Notes: generated by a model from the sequence alone, not told the origin. A stretch of 64,000 nucleotides of DNA from Bacteroidota bacterium (GCA_016711505.1 JADJSV010000002.1:248001-312000), one strand, 5' to 3'. Shown: positions 35,559-43,888, counted from the stretch's first letter. Made by a program: numbers and translations.

Positions 35559-35978
35559 TTAATTGTTGCTTGCGATTTGTTGAATTTCTGCATCAGCCCA
35601 AAGTCGTTCGATGCCATAATAGTCGCGTTTTTCTTTTTGGAAAATATGTACAACTACGCTCAGGTAATCGAGAAGGATCCATTCGGAAGTCGACATTCCT
35701 TCTTTGTGAAAAGGATCTTCACCAATTTTTTTATTTACGAAATCTTCAACAGATCTTGCAATGGCATCGGTGTGGGTTTTAGAATCTGCATGGCAGACGA
35801 TAAAGAAATCGGCTACAGAATTTTTCAGGTTTCTTAAATCTAGTGATACAATCTCCTTTGCTTTCTTTTCTTGCATCCCATCGATAATGAGGTCTCGCAG
35901 ATTTTCGGCTTCATTGATCTTTCGGATTGGTTTTTTTACTACTTTTCGGGTAGGAGACTTCGTCTTTTTAATCATCAA
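35559..35978 (-). CDS. rsfS: Ribosome silencing factor RsfS
   Basis: 139 residues. After a basic tail (KKTKSPTRKVVKKPIRK), LRDLIIDGMQEKKAKEIVSLDLRNLKNSVADFFIVCHADSKTHTDAIARSVEDFV and GMSTSEWILLDYLSVVVHIFQKEKRDYYGIERLW are RsfS signatures. It binds uL14 and blocks subunit joining when nutrients are short. It heads the run leading to ftsH and cdsA, 88 bases before ftsH; a TATTTTTG box lies at 36012-36019. Confidence 0.93.
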   Translation of the reverse strand: MMIKKTKSPTRKVVKKPIRKINEAENLRDLIIDGMQEKKAKEIVSLDLRNLKNSVADFFIVCHADSKTHTDAIARSVEDFVNKKIGEDPFHKEGMSTSEWILLDYLSVVVHIFQKEKRDYYGIERLWADAEIQQIASNN

Positions 35979-36011
35979 GGGGGAGATAGGTTATTATTGA
36001 TATTAGTGACG

Positions 36012-36019
36012 CAAAAATA
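36012..36019 (-). promoter_or_regulatory. -7 box TATTTTTG for rsfS-ftsH run
   Basis: An exact TAnnTTTG match on the minus strand, 33 bases upstream of the rsfS ATG. The -33 element is poor. Confidence 0.45.
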
Positions 36020-36076
36020 GGGAAAATATTGCAGTCCTTTAAAGATACATCACTGATATAGTTTACTATTAAATTC

Positions 36077-36847
36077 ATGAATAAAGAGTTAACAACCTTA
36101 TTCACAGGTCGGAATATTATTGAGATCGAAACTGTGGAATCGACTAATTCTTACCTTTCAGAACTATTGAAAAGCCAATTGGTTCCTGAAGGTAGTGTTG
36201 TGCGTGCATTTTCTCAGTTTTCGGGCCGGGGGCAAATGGGAGCACGCTGGAGTAGCGAAGACGGTAAAAATCTGCTGATTAGCTTTGCTTTTTACCCCAC
36301 TTTTGTTGTTCCAAGAAATCTGTTTTTACTTAATAAAACCTATGCTTTAGGAGTTTACGACTTTATTAAGGCGTTTTTAGGAAGCGATATTAAGATCAAA
36401 TGGCCGAATGACATTTATTGGAAATCCAAAAAACTTGGCGGCATTCTGGTCGAGAATACCATCACAACCTCTGTAGTGACCAACAGTATCTTCGGTTTGG
36501 GTCTCAATGTAAATCAGCTGGAATTTCCGGCGAATTTGCCAAATCCGGTTTCTATGGGACAAATCGTTCCCGGAAATCATAATTTACAGCATATCCTCAA
36601 TGGTTTGTCCAACAGTATAGAAAATCGGTATCTCCAGTTACGAAGAGGTGAGAAGCAGACTTTGGATGAAGATTATAAAAAAGCGTTATTCCGTTGCGAA
36701 GAGTGGGCCTTTTATGAAGACAAAAAAGGAAAATTTCCAGGATGCATTAAAGGAGTCGACAACCAGGGATTATTAAAAGTTGAAGATGAGGAGGGGGAAA
36801 TTCGGTTGTTTGATTTGAAGGAATTGAAGTATTTGGGGCTTTCTTAG
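36077..36847 (+). CDS. birA: Biotin--[acetyl-CoA-carboxylase] ligase
   Basis: 256 residues, the single-domain type without a DNA-binding region. ETVESTNSYLSELL, AFSQFSGRGQMGARWSSEDGKNLLISFAFYP (the biotinyl-AMP loop) and IKWPNDIYWKSKKLGGILVENTI are diagnostic. It attaches biotin to carrier protein Lys. It is divergent from rsfS with about 100 bases between. Confidence 0.94.
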   Translation: MNKELTTLFTGRNIIEIETVESTNSYLSELLKSQLVPEGSVVRAFSQFSGRGQMGARWSSEDGKNLLISFAFYPTFVVPRNLFLLNKTYALGVYDFIKAFLGSDIKIKWPNDIYWKSKKLGGILVENTITTSVVTNSIFGLGLNVNQLEFPANLPNPVSMGQIVPGNHNLQHILNGLSNSIENRYLQLRRGEKQTLDEDYKKALFRCEEWAFYEDKKGKFPGCIKGVDNQGLLKVEDEEGEIRLFDLKELKYLGLS

Positions 36848-36860
36848 GTGATTAGTATTT

Positions 36861-36968
36861 GGTAATTGGTAAGTGGTAATTGGTAAGTGGCACCACATGG
36901 TTCTTCAAAGTAAATACATGAATTAAAGCATGTAGTGCTACTCACTACTTACCAATTACTACTTACTA
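36861..36968. repeat. Inverted repeat with GGTAATT/GGTAAGT heptamers
   Basis: GGTAATTGGTAAGTGGTAAT... (36861-36890, alternating 7-mers) is answered by ACTCACTACTTACCAATTAC... (36935-36968) between convergent genes. Third locus of the GTGAGTAG vocabulary. The right arm touches the stop of the SRPBCC gene. Confidence 0.7.
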
Positions 36969-37361
36969 AAGTACAGCCAACTTCCCAACTAACAAATTCA
37001 AAAAGTTAGTCAAAGGTTTTACGGCCATCATTTTCATCATTGGATTCAAGTCTGCATCGAAAGCAAGTTGAACAGTGCTTTGTCCGGGTGTAGATTCTTT
37101 GATGATACAATCCAGTCCGAAATCAAAAGGTGCTTTTCCATTGCGTGCAACCTTAATCAATGAGTAAGGAGTTTTATCGGTGATCTTCATTCCTAAACTT
37201 GCCATTCCTGCGATTGTAAAACTGCATTCTTCTTCAGTTGATTGCCAATTGGTAACTTGTTCCGGCATTAGCTTTTCAAAATTATTGAAGTTGCTCAGGA
37301 AATTATAGATCTCTTCCGGTGATTTTGTTACCGGGGTTATATCGCTTTCAATTCTAGTCAT
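36966..37361 (-). CDS. SRPBCC-fold protein
   Basis: 131 residues. TRIESDITPVTKSPEEIYNFLSNFNNFEKLMP starts like the SRPBCC/polyketide cyclase fold, and the end (QLAFDADLNPMMKMMAVKPLTNFLNLLVGKLAVL) is the long C-terminal helix. These proteins bind hydrophobic ligands in a deep pocket; the ligand is unknown. It lies just downstream of pyrE (15 bases), likely co-transcribed, a common arrangement in Bacteroidota. Confidence 0.82.
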   Translation of the reverse strand: MTRIESDITPVTKSPEEIYNFLSNFNNFEKLMPEQVTNWQSTEEECSFTIAGMASLGMKITDKTPYSLIKVARNGKAPFDFGLDCIIKESTPGQSTVQLAFDADLNPMMKMMAVKPLTNFLNLLVGKLAVL

Positions 37362-37376
37362 GATAAATTATTTGAT

Positions 37377-38027
37377 TTAAGAAATAACGCCGGTCCAGTT
37401 TTCCGGTTCTGTTTTCCATTTGTTCAATACTTCAAGGTCTTTTTCTTTGATGTAATTTGACTCTACTGCTTGTTCAAGTAAAATTGAATAGTCACAAAGA
37501 GAAATAAGCGGACATTGTTCTTTTTCGAAATTACTTTCGGCCAATGAAAATCCATAGGTAAAAATGGAGATCATACCTTTCACCTTGCAACCTGCTTCGC
37601 GCAAAGCTTCGACGGCTTTCAAAGAACTTTTGCCTGTTGAGATCAAGTCTTCAATTACTACAACCGTTTGACCTTCTGTAATTTCGCCTTCGATCAGATT
37701 TTCGCGACCGTGATCCTTTGCGGAGGCACGAACGTAAACAAAAGGAAGTCCCATGGCTTCAGCCACAAGTGCTCCTTGTGCGATAGCAGCAGTGGCAACT
37801 CCGGCAATTACATCCGGTCGGCCGTAAGTTTCTTCTATTGCAGTTACGAGTTCCTGGCGGATGTAAGTACGCACTTTAGGATAAGAAAGTGCAATACGGT
37901 TATCACAGTAAATAGGTGATTTCCAGCCTGAAGCCCACGTAAAAGGCTTTTCGGGTTGAAGTTTGATTGCTTTGATCTGAAGTAAAGATTCAGCTATTTT
38001 TTTCGAAGTGATAACATTCACAGGCAT
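37377..38027 (-). CDS. pyrE: Orotate phosphoribosyltransferase
   Basis: 216 residues from the Met at 38027. A promoter box occupies 38058-38065, so the upstream Met at 38060 cannot be used. KPFTWASGWKSPIYCDNR and the PRPP loop QTVVVIEDLISTGKSSLKAVEAL are diagnostic; PFVYVRASAKDHGRENLIEG is the catalytic flexible loop. It makes OMP from orotate and PRPP in pyrimidine synthesis. Confidence 0.95.
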   Translation of the reverse strand: MPVNVITSKKIAESLLQIKAIKLQPEKPFTWASGWKSPIYCDNRIALSYPKVRTYIRQELVTAIEETYGRPDVIAGVATAAIAQGALVAEAMGLPFVYVRASAKDHGRENLIEGEITEGQTVVVIEDLISTGKSSLKAVEALREAGCKVKGMISIFTYGFSLAESNFEKEQCPLISLCDYSILLEQAVESNYIKEKDLEVLNKWKTEPENWTGVIS

Positions 38028-38057
38028 AGCACAAACGTACGAATTCGCTGTTAAAGG

Positions 38058-38088
38058 CAAAGGTATTTTCAGGGAAAAAGTTATTCAA
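38058..38088 (-). promoter_or_regulatory. Consensus promoter for pyrE
   Basis: On the minus strand TTG (38086-38088), 20 bases, TACCTTTG (38058-38065): a perfect Bacteroidota promoter, 30 bases before the ATG at 38027. It decides the start of pyrE. Confidence 0.8.
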
Positions 38089-38132
38089 TGCATTCAATAT
38101 TCCCGTTTAAATAACGAGATTTGAATGAACTT

Positions 38133-38744
38133 ATGCAGACTTCCCATATTGTATTCATCAACGACAGGCCACTTGTCTTTTCTTATGTTTATAGCAAACA
38201 ATTGCCGGTAGAGTATACAGGATATGCAATTCTGAATGATGAGAGTTCGACCATTGATAAAGCCATTAAACTTCTTGAGAGCGGAAAAGAAATTGGTGTT
38301 GTTTATTTCAGTGAATCTCCTGATGAAAGCTGGAAAAGATTTATTTCAAAATATATTCTGATTGAAGCTGCAGGCGGATTAGTGAAAAATAAAGAAGGAA
38401 AATTTCTGTTCATTTTCAGAAATGGTAAATGGGATCTTCCGAAAGGAAAAGCAGAGTATGATGAAACTCCTGAAATGACAGCGCTTCGTGAAGTTGAAGA
38501 AGAATGTGGTTTGAAGAATCTTAAAATTGAAAAAGTACTTACCAAAACTTTTCATACTTATAAAGAAAAAGGAAAGTTGATCTTAAAAAAAACGCATTGG
38601 TATTTAATGACCATCGATGAATATCAAAAATTAATCCCCCAGACGGAAGAAGGAATTACAGAAGTAAAATGGGTTGCAGAAAATCGGATAGAGCGGGAGG
38701 TTTTGGTGAATACGTATGCTTCGATCAAAGGGATATTTTCGTGA
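38133..38744 (+). CDS. NUDIX hydrolase
   Basis: 203 residues from the ATG at 38133. An N-terminal domain of unknown type (IVFINDRPLVFSYVYS) precedes the Nudix box KAEYDETPEMTALREVEEECGL (about residues 108-129), which matches GX5EX7REUXEEXGU. The enzyme cleaves a nucleoside diphosphate linked to another group; the substrate is unknown. It is divergent from pyrE. Confidence 0.9.
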   Translation: MQTSHIVFINDRPLVFSYVYSKQLPVEYTGYAILNDESSTIDKAIKLLESGKEIGVVYFSESPDESWKRFISKYILIEAAGGLVKNKEGKFLFIFRNGKWDLPKGKAEYDETPEMTALREVEEECGLKNLKIEKVLTKTFHTYKEKGKLILKKTHWYLMTIDEYQKLIPQTEEGITEVKWVAENRIEREVLVNTYASIKGIFS

Positions 38745-38756
38745 TGATTCATTAAA

Positions 38757-38860
38757 GTTTAAAGTTTAAAGTTCAAAGTTCAAAGTTGGCTTCGTAGGCG
38801 CCTACAAAGCTAACTTTGAACTTTGAACTTTGAACATTCAACATTGAACTTTGAACAAAC
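38757..38860. repeat. Near-perfect palindrome of GTTCAAA heptamers
   Basis: AAAGTTCAAAGTTCAAAGTT is mirrored around GTAGGCGCCTAC (38794-38805), with only two mismatches over 38768-38831. Further GAACTTT words extend to 38856. It lies between NUDIX and coaD. Confidence 0.85.
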
Positions 38861-38871
38861 AAGTTTTTTCC

Positions 38872-38879
38872 TAACTTCG
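38872..38879 (+). promoter_or_regulatory. -7-like box TAACTTCG for coaD
   Basis: TAACTTCG (one change from TAnnTTTG) lies 20 bases before the coaD ATG, with a TTG 18 bases upstream (38851-38853) that belongs to the repeat. Confidence 0.45.
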
Positions 38880-38898
38880 TTCACCAACAAAAAACAAA

Positions 38899-39360
38899 AT
38901 GAGCAAACGCATTGCAGTTTTTCCAGGGTCATTTGATCCTATCACAAAAGGGCATGAAGAGATCATCAAAAGAGGATTGCCATTATTTGATGAGCTGATC
39001 ATTGGGATTGGTTATAATACGAACAAGCATTATTTTTTCTCGCAAGACAGACGGGAACATTTTATTTCAAAAACATTTGAAGGTGAATCAAAAATAAAAG
39101 TCGTTCGTTACTCCGGGCTTACTGTTGAATTTTGCAAACAGATAGGAGCAAGTTATATTTTAAGAGGATTGCGAACTTCTGCCGATTTTGAATTTGAAAG
39201 AGCAATTGCACAGATGAATCATTCAATGGCACCGGAAATAGAAACGATCTTTATTGTTTCTGATCCATCGTTGTCACATATTTCTTCAACGATCGTGCGT
39301 GACATTCTTTTATATCAGGGTGATGTTTCGGCGTTTGTGCCGAAGCCGGTGTTGGGGTAG
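38899..39360 (+). CDS. coaD: Phosphopantetheine adenylyltransferase
   Basis: 153 residues. AVFPGSFDPITKGHEEIIKRGLPLFDELIIGIG has the T/HxGH nucleotide site; YILRGLRTSADFEFERAIAQMNHSM and PSLSHISSTIVRDILLYQGDVSAFVP complete the signature. It makes dephospho-CoA from 4'-phosphopantetheine and ATP. Confidence 0.96.
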   Translation: MSKRIAVFPGSFDPITKGHEEIIKRGLPLFDELIIGIGYNTNKHYFFSQDRREHFISKTFEGESKIKVVRYSGLTVEFCKQIGASYILRGLRTSADFEFERAIAQMNHSMAPEIETIFIVSDPSLSHISSTIVRDILLYQGDVSAFVPKPVLG

Positions 39361-39460
39361 GACGGGATTTTTACCGGGATTAAACTGATTATTGGATTAC
39401 CGGGATGGTGGTGGTGAGTGCACTTTTGATTATCAACTTTGCTGCTAATCCAAAACAAGT

Positions 39461-39595
39461 CTGAACCTGGATTTATCTGATTTTTGGATTTCCCGGAAAG
39501 AGGTTCATAGCAGGCAAGTGTTTTAGTCCTAAATAAATTATGAACCATTTCCAACAGATCAAGGAAATCCAAAAATCAGATAAATCCAGGTTCAG
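39461..39595. repeat. Perfect 33-base-arm inverted repeat
   Basis: 39461-39493 and 39563-39595 are exact complements (starting CTGAACCTGGATTTATCTG). It lies between coaD and rsmD, which converge. The right arm covers the rsmD stop codon at 39592-39594. Upstream, 39361-39410 has related words (GGGATTTTTACCGGGATTA). Confidence 0.85.
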
Positions 39596-40125
39596 ATACT
39601 GTATAATGAAAACGCACAATTCCCATACTTCCTTATATCCTTAGCATCTATGTGACTTTGCAGAATTCTTTTCGCCTGATGTTCTACGATGAGGATTCCA
39701 TCTTCCGTCAACAGTTCTTTTTGAAAGACAAGATCAGGTATAGTGTCTGTTTCATTTAATTCAAAAGGTGCATCAGCGAAAATGATATCAAATTTTGTAT
39801 CACAGGATTTAATAAATTTAAATACATCTGATTTTATGACAGATATATTTTTCACGTCAAATTTCACAGCTGTTTCTTTGATGAAAGCACAGCATTTGAA
39901 ATTCAAATCGACACATGTTACATGTTTTGCGCCACGCGAAATAAATTCCATGCTTACTCCGCCAATTCCTGCGAAAAGATCGAGCACTTTTATTTCTTCA
40001 AAATCAATTCTGTTGTTGAGAATATTAAATAGGGCTGACTTTGCATAATCAGTTGTCGGCCGGACCGGTAAATTTGCAGGTGCATTGATCAGTCGTCCGC
40101 TGAATTTTCCGCCAATTATTCGCAC
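39592..40125 (-). CDS. rsmD: 16S rRNA (guanine-N2)-methyltransferase RsmD
   Basis: 177 residues. MRIIGGKFSGRLINAPANLPVRPTTDYAKSALFNIL is the RsmD start; VLDLFAGIGGVSMEFISRGAKHVTCVDLN is the SAM site. The catalytic DPPY/F motif reads DAPF here (IIFADAPFELN), a change of one base from DPPF. It methylates G966 of 16S rRNA. It overlaps DUF3822 by 10 bases, a conserved Bacteroidota pairing. The C-terminus runs into an inverted repeat. Confidence 0.9.
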   Translation of the reverse strand: MRIIGGKFSGRLINAPANLPVRPTTDYAKSALFNILNNRIDFEEIKVLDLFAGIGGVSMEFISRGAKHVTCVDLNFKCCAFIKETAVKFDVKNISVIKSDVFKFIKSCDTKFDIIFADAPFELNETDTIPDLVFQKELLTEDGILIVEHQAKRILQSHIDAKDIRKYGNCAFSLYSI

Positions 40126-41000
40126 AATGCTAAATTGAAAAGTGTATGATAAAAATGTGCAGGCAATTCATTGAATTTATTGCTGAAAGCAAGTGTTCTT
40201 GTTCGCTCGCCAAATGAAATTTTACGAATATAATTATAGAGCAATTTATACAAAGCGCTTTCTTTTTCAATTTCACCCAGCAAAGTAAATGGTGTTCTCT
40301 CAGGATCTATTCCCAATTGTTCGCAGACAAACAATGTATAGTACAAAACATCTTCATTACTGTTTCGGTTGAAACTGTTCATTAGGATCAGCTTTTTGCC
40401 TTCAGTAACGATAACGTCTATCTCATTTTGTCTGATATTTAAAAAAAGTTGCTTGCCGGAATTGTTGCGCGAAAGTCTGCTGACAGAATTCAGTAACACT
40501 TCTGAATGATGAACGAATTTCGGATCCTGAAACAGATGAGAGAGTTCTTTCTGCAATTCATTCTCAATGCTGTAAATTGTAAACAAATCGTAAATACTTA
40601 TGTGTGCACGATGAACAGAAACATCTGTTGCCTCCTTGAAGTTGAGTTTAAAATATGCTTGTTCATCACCTGGATGATGGAGTGCTTCAGGTATTAGAGT
40701 ATATTGTGTTGAAGTGATACAGATCCTTGCTTTAGAAAATTCATATTGTCGGAGGATCTTACTTTTCGATGTTGCAACTTCAAGATGATCTTTCCAGGAA
40801 AAATTTTCGCGAAATTCGGGATTTGGAAAAACTTCGAATGCCAGAAACTTGTTTGATTTTTTCTCAAGCAACGACAACTGTATTGAAGATTTTTCTGCTA
40901 ATACCAGCAAATCACACAGTCCTGAACTCTTGTTTTCAAGAGTTGGGTCGATGATCAGCATTGAAGCATCCGTTTGCGGTAAAAAGACATTTGTACTCAC
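40116..41000 (-). CDS. DUF3822 family protein
   Basis: 294 residues. An actin/hexokinase-like layout: FLAFEVFPNPEFRENFSWKDHLEV, ICITSTQYTLIPEALHHPGDEQAYFKLNF, LFLNIRQNEIDVIVTEGKKLILMNSFN and DVLYYTLFVCEQLGIDPERTPFTLLGEI. This is the Bacteroidota-specific DUF3822, function unknown, almost always next to rsmD, as here. A TACCTTCG box lies at 41006-41013 upstream. Confidence 0.9.
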   Translation of the reverse strand: MSTNVFLPQTDASMLIIDPTLENKSSGLCDLLVLAEKSSIQLSLLEKKSNKFLAFEVFPNPEFRENFSWKDHLEVATSKSKILRQYEFSKARICITSTQYTLIPEALHHPGDEQAYFKLNFKEATDVSVHRAHISIYDLFTIYSIENELQKELSHLFQDPKFVHHSEVLLNSVSRLSRNNSGKQLFLNIRQNEIDVIVTEGKKLILMNSFNRNSNEDVLYYTLFVCEQLGIDPERTPFTLLGEIEKESALYKLLYNYIRKISFGERTRTLAFSNKFNELPAHFYHTLFNLALCE

Positions 41001-41005
41001 AAGGG

Positions 41006-41013
41006 CGAAGGTA
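41006..41013 (-). promoter_or_regulatory. -7 box TACCTTCG for DUF3822-rsmD
   Basis: One change from TAnnTTTG, 5 bases upstream of the ATG at 41000, suggesting a leaderless or very short-leader transcript. Confidence 0.4.
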
Positions 41014-41043
41014 CAAAATCAATTGAAATATTATAATGTGGGA

Positions 41044-41484
41044 TTACTTTCTGATTGTAATAGCAGATGTAGTGATCGAATTACTCTGGTGCCCGGCCCG
41101 GTCTTTTAAATAGATGGTGTAGGAGACAGATTGCTGAGTGCTGTTATCTGTAATTCCCTGCCCGCCTAGTTCAATATTCAATGTTCCTTCAATCGGAATC
41201 GCAGAATCATCCGGTGCAAGCTGACGGATCCGATATTCATATGTAATTCCAATCCGGTTATCTCTTACAAAACAATTTTTTACACCGGTTGTGTTTTCTC
41301 CAAGATCGCCATCACCATCATTATATTTAATTGTAACGGTTACCGAATCTGTATATTCATTTGCAGTAGTTGGTGAAATGCCAACGAATTCAATTGCAGG
41401 TGTGGAGTCAAATTCAATTTTCTCTTTCTTACAGGCAGAAGAAAGAAATATCAAAATTGAAAATGTCAAAATTTTATTGAACAT
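41044..41484 (-). CDS. Small lipoprotein, last gene of DUF1501 operon
   Basis: 146 residues from the Met at 41484. Lipobox ILIFLSSACKKEK. The mature part has beta strands and a D/N-rich loop (TVTIKYNDGDGDLGENTTGV) that looks like a calcium-binding Ig-like or cadherin-like domain, ending SVSYTIYLKDRAGHQSNSITTSAI. It overlaps the upstream gene by 11 bases. Exported; function unknown, but linked to the cytochrome-like and DUF1501 proteins by the operon. Confidence 0.8.
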   Translation of the reverse strand: MFNKILTFSILIFLSSACKKEKIEFDSTPAIEFVGISPTTANEYTDSVTVTIKYNDGDGDLGENTTGVKNCFVRDNRIGITYEYRIRQLAPDDSAIPIEGTLNIELGGQGITDNSTQQSVSYTIYLKDRAGHQSNSITTSAITIRK

Positions 41485-42403
41485 AGAAGCTATAGATCGT
41501 TTTGTAATAATCCAATGAGGAATTTTTTGGGAACTCAGCATCTGAAGTATGATCACCATCGTTCACATAAAAACGGAAATATACTGTCGTTCCTGATGGC
41601 CACGTTCCGGTTGGGACGACAACATACCAAACCTGAAATGCTGCGTAATAGATCAGGGCATTGTATTCAACTGCTCCGGTGAAATCATTTTTATTGGTTG
41701 AAAGTTTCACCTTTTTAGAAACATAATTTGCAGGATCAGTGGCATCATCGCCATCAGCAGAGTCTGTTGATGCAAAAGCAAAATTTATTGTCTGGCCTTG
41801 TTCAATTATAAAAGCAGTATACCATTCATCATCTACTCGATTCGTGTCGAGTCTTACATTTACTGAATCCAGAGCGATGTATCCTGAAAAATTTGGTTGC
41901 AGATTTGGTTTTACCGGAAGCGTTCCATCAACATCAGGGCATCCGGCATTGATCGAGTTTTTAACATGACCGATGTCACCCTGAGAAAGACGCACACCGT
42001 TCGAAGGCATGTATTCAGTTGTAGCGGTCGTCAGACGCTCTATGATCCAGGAATCGTCGACATTATGCGGAATTGCTCTTAATGTAAATAGCTTCACAGA
42101 GTCAAGTGTGGTCTTGTTTACAGACTGATAAACAAGAGTAGAGTAGGCTGATTCTATTGTTCTGAAATCAGGTTCAAATGTTCCGTCATGACAACCGGGA
42201 TTTGCACATTTTGGCTGAAAAATATTTTTATACAAACCTTGTATAGAATTCGGATCAGGGTTCGGATCGGGATTTGTGTTCGTAGAATAATCTACTTTAT
42301 CATATGGGTTTTCAGGAACCTCATCTTTTTTACATGCAAAAAAAATCGATGTCAGAAGTACAGCGAAAGCAATGAAGTAAGAATTATATTTCGATCTTAT
42401 CAT
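41474..42403 (-). CDS. Cytochrome-like lipoprotein with CX4CH haem motif
   Basis: 309 residues. Lipobox SIFFACKKDE, then a Pro/Asn/Asp linker. FQPKCANPGCHDG contains a CX4CH site (C-A-N-P-G-C-H), the longer-spaced haem motif found in planctomycete-type cytochrome c domains. A distal Met could come from TTEYMPSNGVRL. The C-terminal half is beta-rich (SGYIALDSVNVRLDTNRVDDEWYTAFIIEQGQ). Its ATG overlaps the DUF1501 stop (ATGA). It is probably an outer-membrane or periplasmic electron carrier. Confidence 0.8.
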   Translation of the reverse strand: MIRSKYNSYFIAFAVLLTSIFFACKKDEVPENPYDKVDYSTNTNPDPNPDPNSIQGLYKNIFQPKCANPGCHDGTFEPDFRTIESAYSTLVYQSVNKTTLDSVKLFTLRAIPHNVDDSWIIERLTTATTEYMPSNGVRLSQGDIGHVKNSINAGCPDVDGTLPVKPNLQPNFSGYIALDSVNVRLDTNRVDDEWYTAFIIEQGQTINFAFASTDSADGDDATDPANYVSKKVKLSTNKNDFTGAVEYNALIYYAAFQVWYVVVPTGTWPSGTTVYFRFYVNDGDHTSDAEFPKNSSLDYYKTIYSFYVQ

Positions 42404-43746
42404 ATGAAAGCAGCTTGAAGATCACAGTTAGCCCAATTTCGTAAATAGCCGGATGGAATTGCATCGTCAAAGCCAAGTAAGTTTGCAATAGCAGGAACGA
42501 TCTCAGTACTCTGACCCATTAGTGTATTGAAGACCTGATTTTGTTTGACAACAGAAGGTGGACCAACTACGAGACAAAAGATCTCTCTTGCCATAGTTAA
42601 ATTCGGATCTCCGGAAAAATCAGGATCGTTTGGAGCTGTATGATCCAGTGCTGTACGGCCGAAGGCATCTACGGATGTATTACCGTAAAAATTTCTTCCG
42701 TGTTCCGGAGCGATGATCAGTACGGTATCGTCTGCCATACCCGGTGTACTTTGAATTGTATTCCATAATTGAGCAACAGCAAAATCAGCTTTTCGTAAAT
42801 TGTTTGCGTATTGGCTGAACTGGAAATGACAGACATCAACATCCTGCATATTGACAACCATCAATTCCGGTTTAAAGGTTTTGATGATCTCATTTGCAAA
42901 AAGAATATTATACATATCGTTATTCATTACACCAGCAGCATTCCAGGAATTCTGAAATTGAAAAGTCTGAGCTTTTGTGTAAAGATCTGTTATGAATTGT
43001 TGCAATAAAGCAGCATCAGCAGAATCGTTTATTACTCCCGCACTTCCATCTGAATAAGTATGGTTGAATATACCATTAACAAAATCATGGATATTGGAAA
43101 TGGCCGCTTCTTCAGTACTGGCAAATGTTCGTGGATTTCCGAGTACATCAAATCCTTGTGGACTAATTAATGAAGTCGGTGAAATAAAGTTGGCACCAAA
43201 AGAAGCTCCGTATTCACCTGAAGAAGAATAATTCAATGCCGGATATGGGCCTAATGTATTTGCAACCCACCATGAATTCAATGCAGTTTGTTGCGGACTA
43301 TTGTGTTTTCTATAGTATTCAAAGATCGTAGGATTACGAGGATGTTCACGGATATTCAGATCTATATCTACATAGTTGCCCGTTACAGCAACAGTATGTC
43401 CGTTATAATGACCTGTCGGTCCGTTTTTATATCTGAACTCTTTGAATAATGTTCCGAAGGTTTGTAATGGAGCTGATAACGGCGAAGAGGGTAAAGTTTG
43501 CATTGCAGCGGCAATATCCGGAGAGATCGCTCCGCCACCTGAAAAAAGGTTCGGCATAAGATTTCCGTCGTTCATATGAACTGACTCAAGGTTCCTGACT
43601 CCACCCGCATAAAGACAAAAGACAACGTGATTAACTTTACGTAATCCTGATGCAGCAAACAATCTTCCACTCGGAAGTATGTAAGGTGCAGCAAATACAC
43701 CTGCGGAGGCAAGGGCTGTTTGCTTTATGAAGTCTCTTCGTTTCAT
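42400..43746 (-). CDS. DUF1501 family Tat-exported protein
   Basis: 448 residues from the Met at 43746. MKRRDFIKQTALASAGVFAAPYILPSG is a Tat signal with a short twin-Arg motif. VNHVVFCLYAGGVRNLESV, GHTVAVTGN, and VLIIAPEHGRNFYGN...GRTALDHTA fit the DUF1501 family (alkaline phosphatase/sulfatase-like fold). In Planctomycetes DUF1501 proteins sit with cytochrome-like DUF1549/DUF1553 proteins; here a CX4CH lipoprotein follows with a 4-base overlap, and two DUF4214-like lipoproteins precede. Substrate unknown. Confidence 0.85.
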   Translation of the reverse strand: MKRRDFIKQTALASAGVFAAPYILPSGRLFAASGLRKVNHVVFCLYAGGVRNLESVHMNDGNLMPNLFSGGGAISPDIAAAMQTLPSSPLSAPLQTFGTLFKEFRYKNGPTGHYNGHTVAVTGNYVDIDLNIREHPRNPTIFEYYRKHNSPQQTALNSWWVANTLGPYPALNYSSSGEYGASFGANFISPTSLISPQGFDVLGNPRTFASTEEAAISNIHDFVNGIFNHTYSDGSAGVINDSADAALLQQFITDLYTKAQTFQFQNSWNAAGVMNNDMYNILFANEIIKTFKPELMVVNMQDVDVCHFQFSQYANNLRKADFAVAQLWNTIQSTPGMADDTVLIIAPEHGRNFYGNTSVDAFGRTALDHTAPNDPDFSGDPNLTMAREIFCLVVGPPSVVKQNQVFNTLMGQSTEIVPAIANLLGFDDAIPSGYLRNWANCDLQAAFI

Positions 43747-43837
43747 TTTGTTGTGAGTAGTAATTAGCAATACACTAATATTCATTAACCAGAATCTGAA
43801 GATATTTTTTCACAGTGTTTAAATTTCCGAAAAAAAA

Positions 43838-43888
43838 TTTCACTTCATTTCACTTCACTTCATTTCATTTCACTTCATTCCACTTCAT
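43838..43888. repeat. TTTCACTTCA tandem-like tract
   Basis: Alternating CACTTCA and TTTCATT words over about 50 bases, within the gap between the second lipoprotein and DUF1501. The tract runs up to the stop of the lipoprotein gene. Confidence 0.7.
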
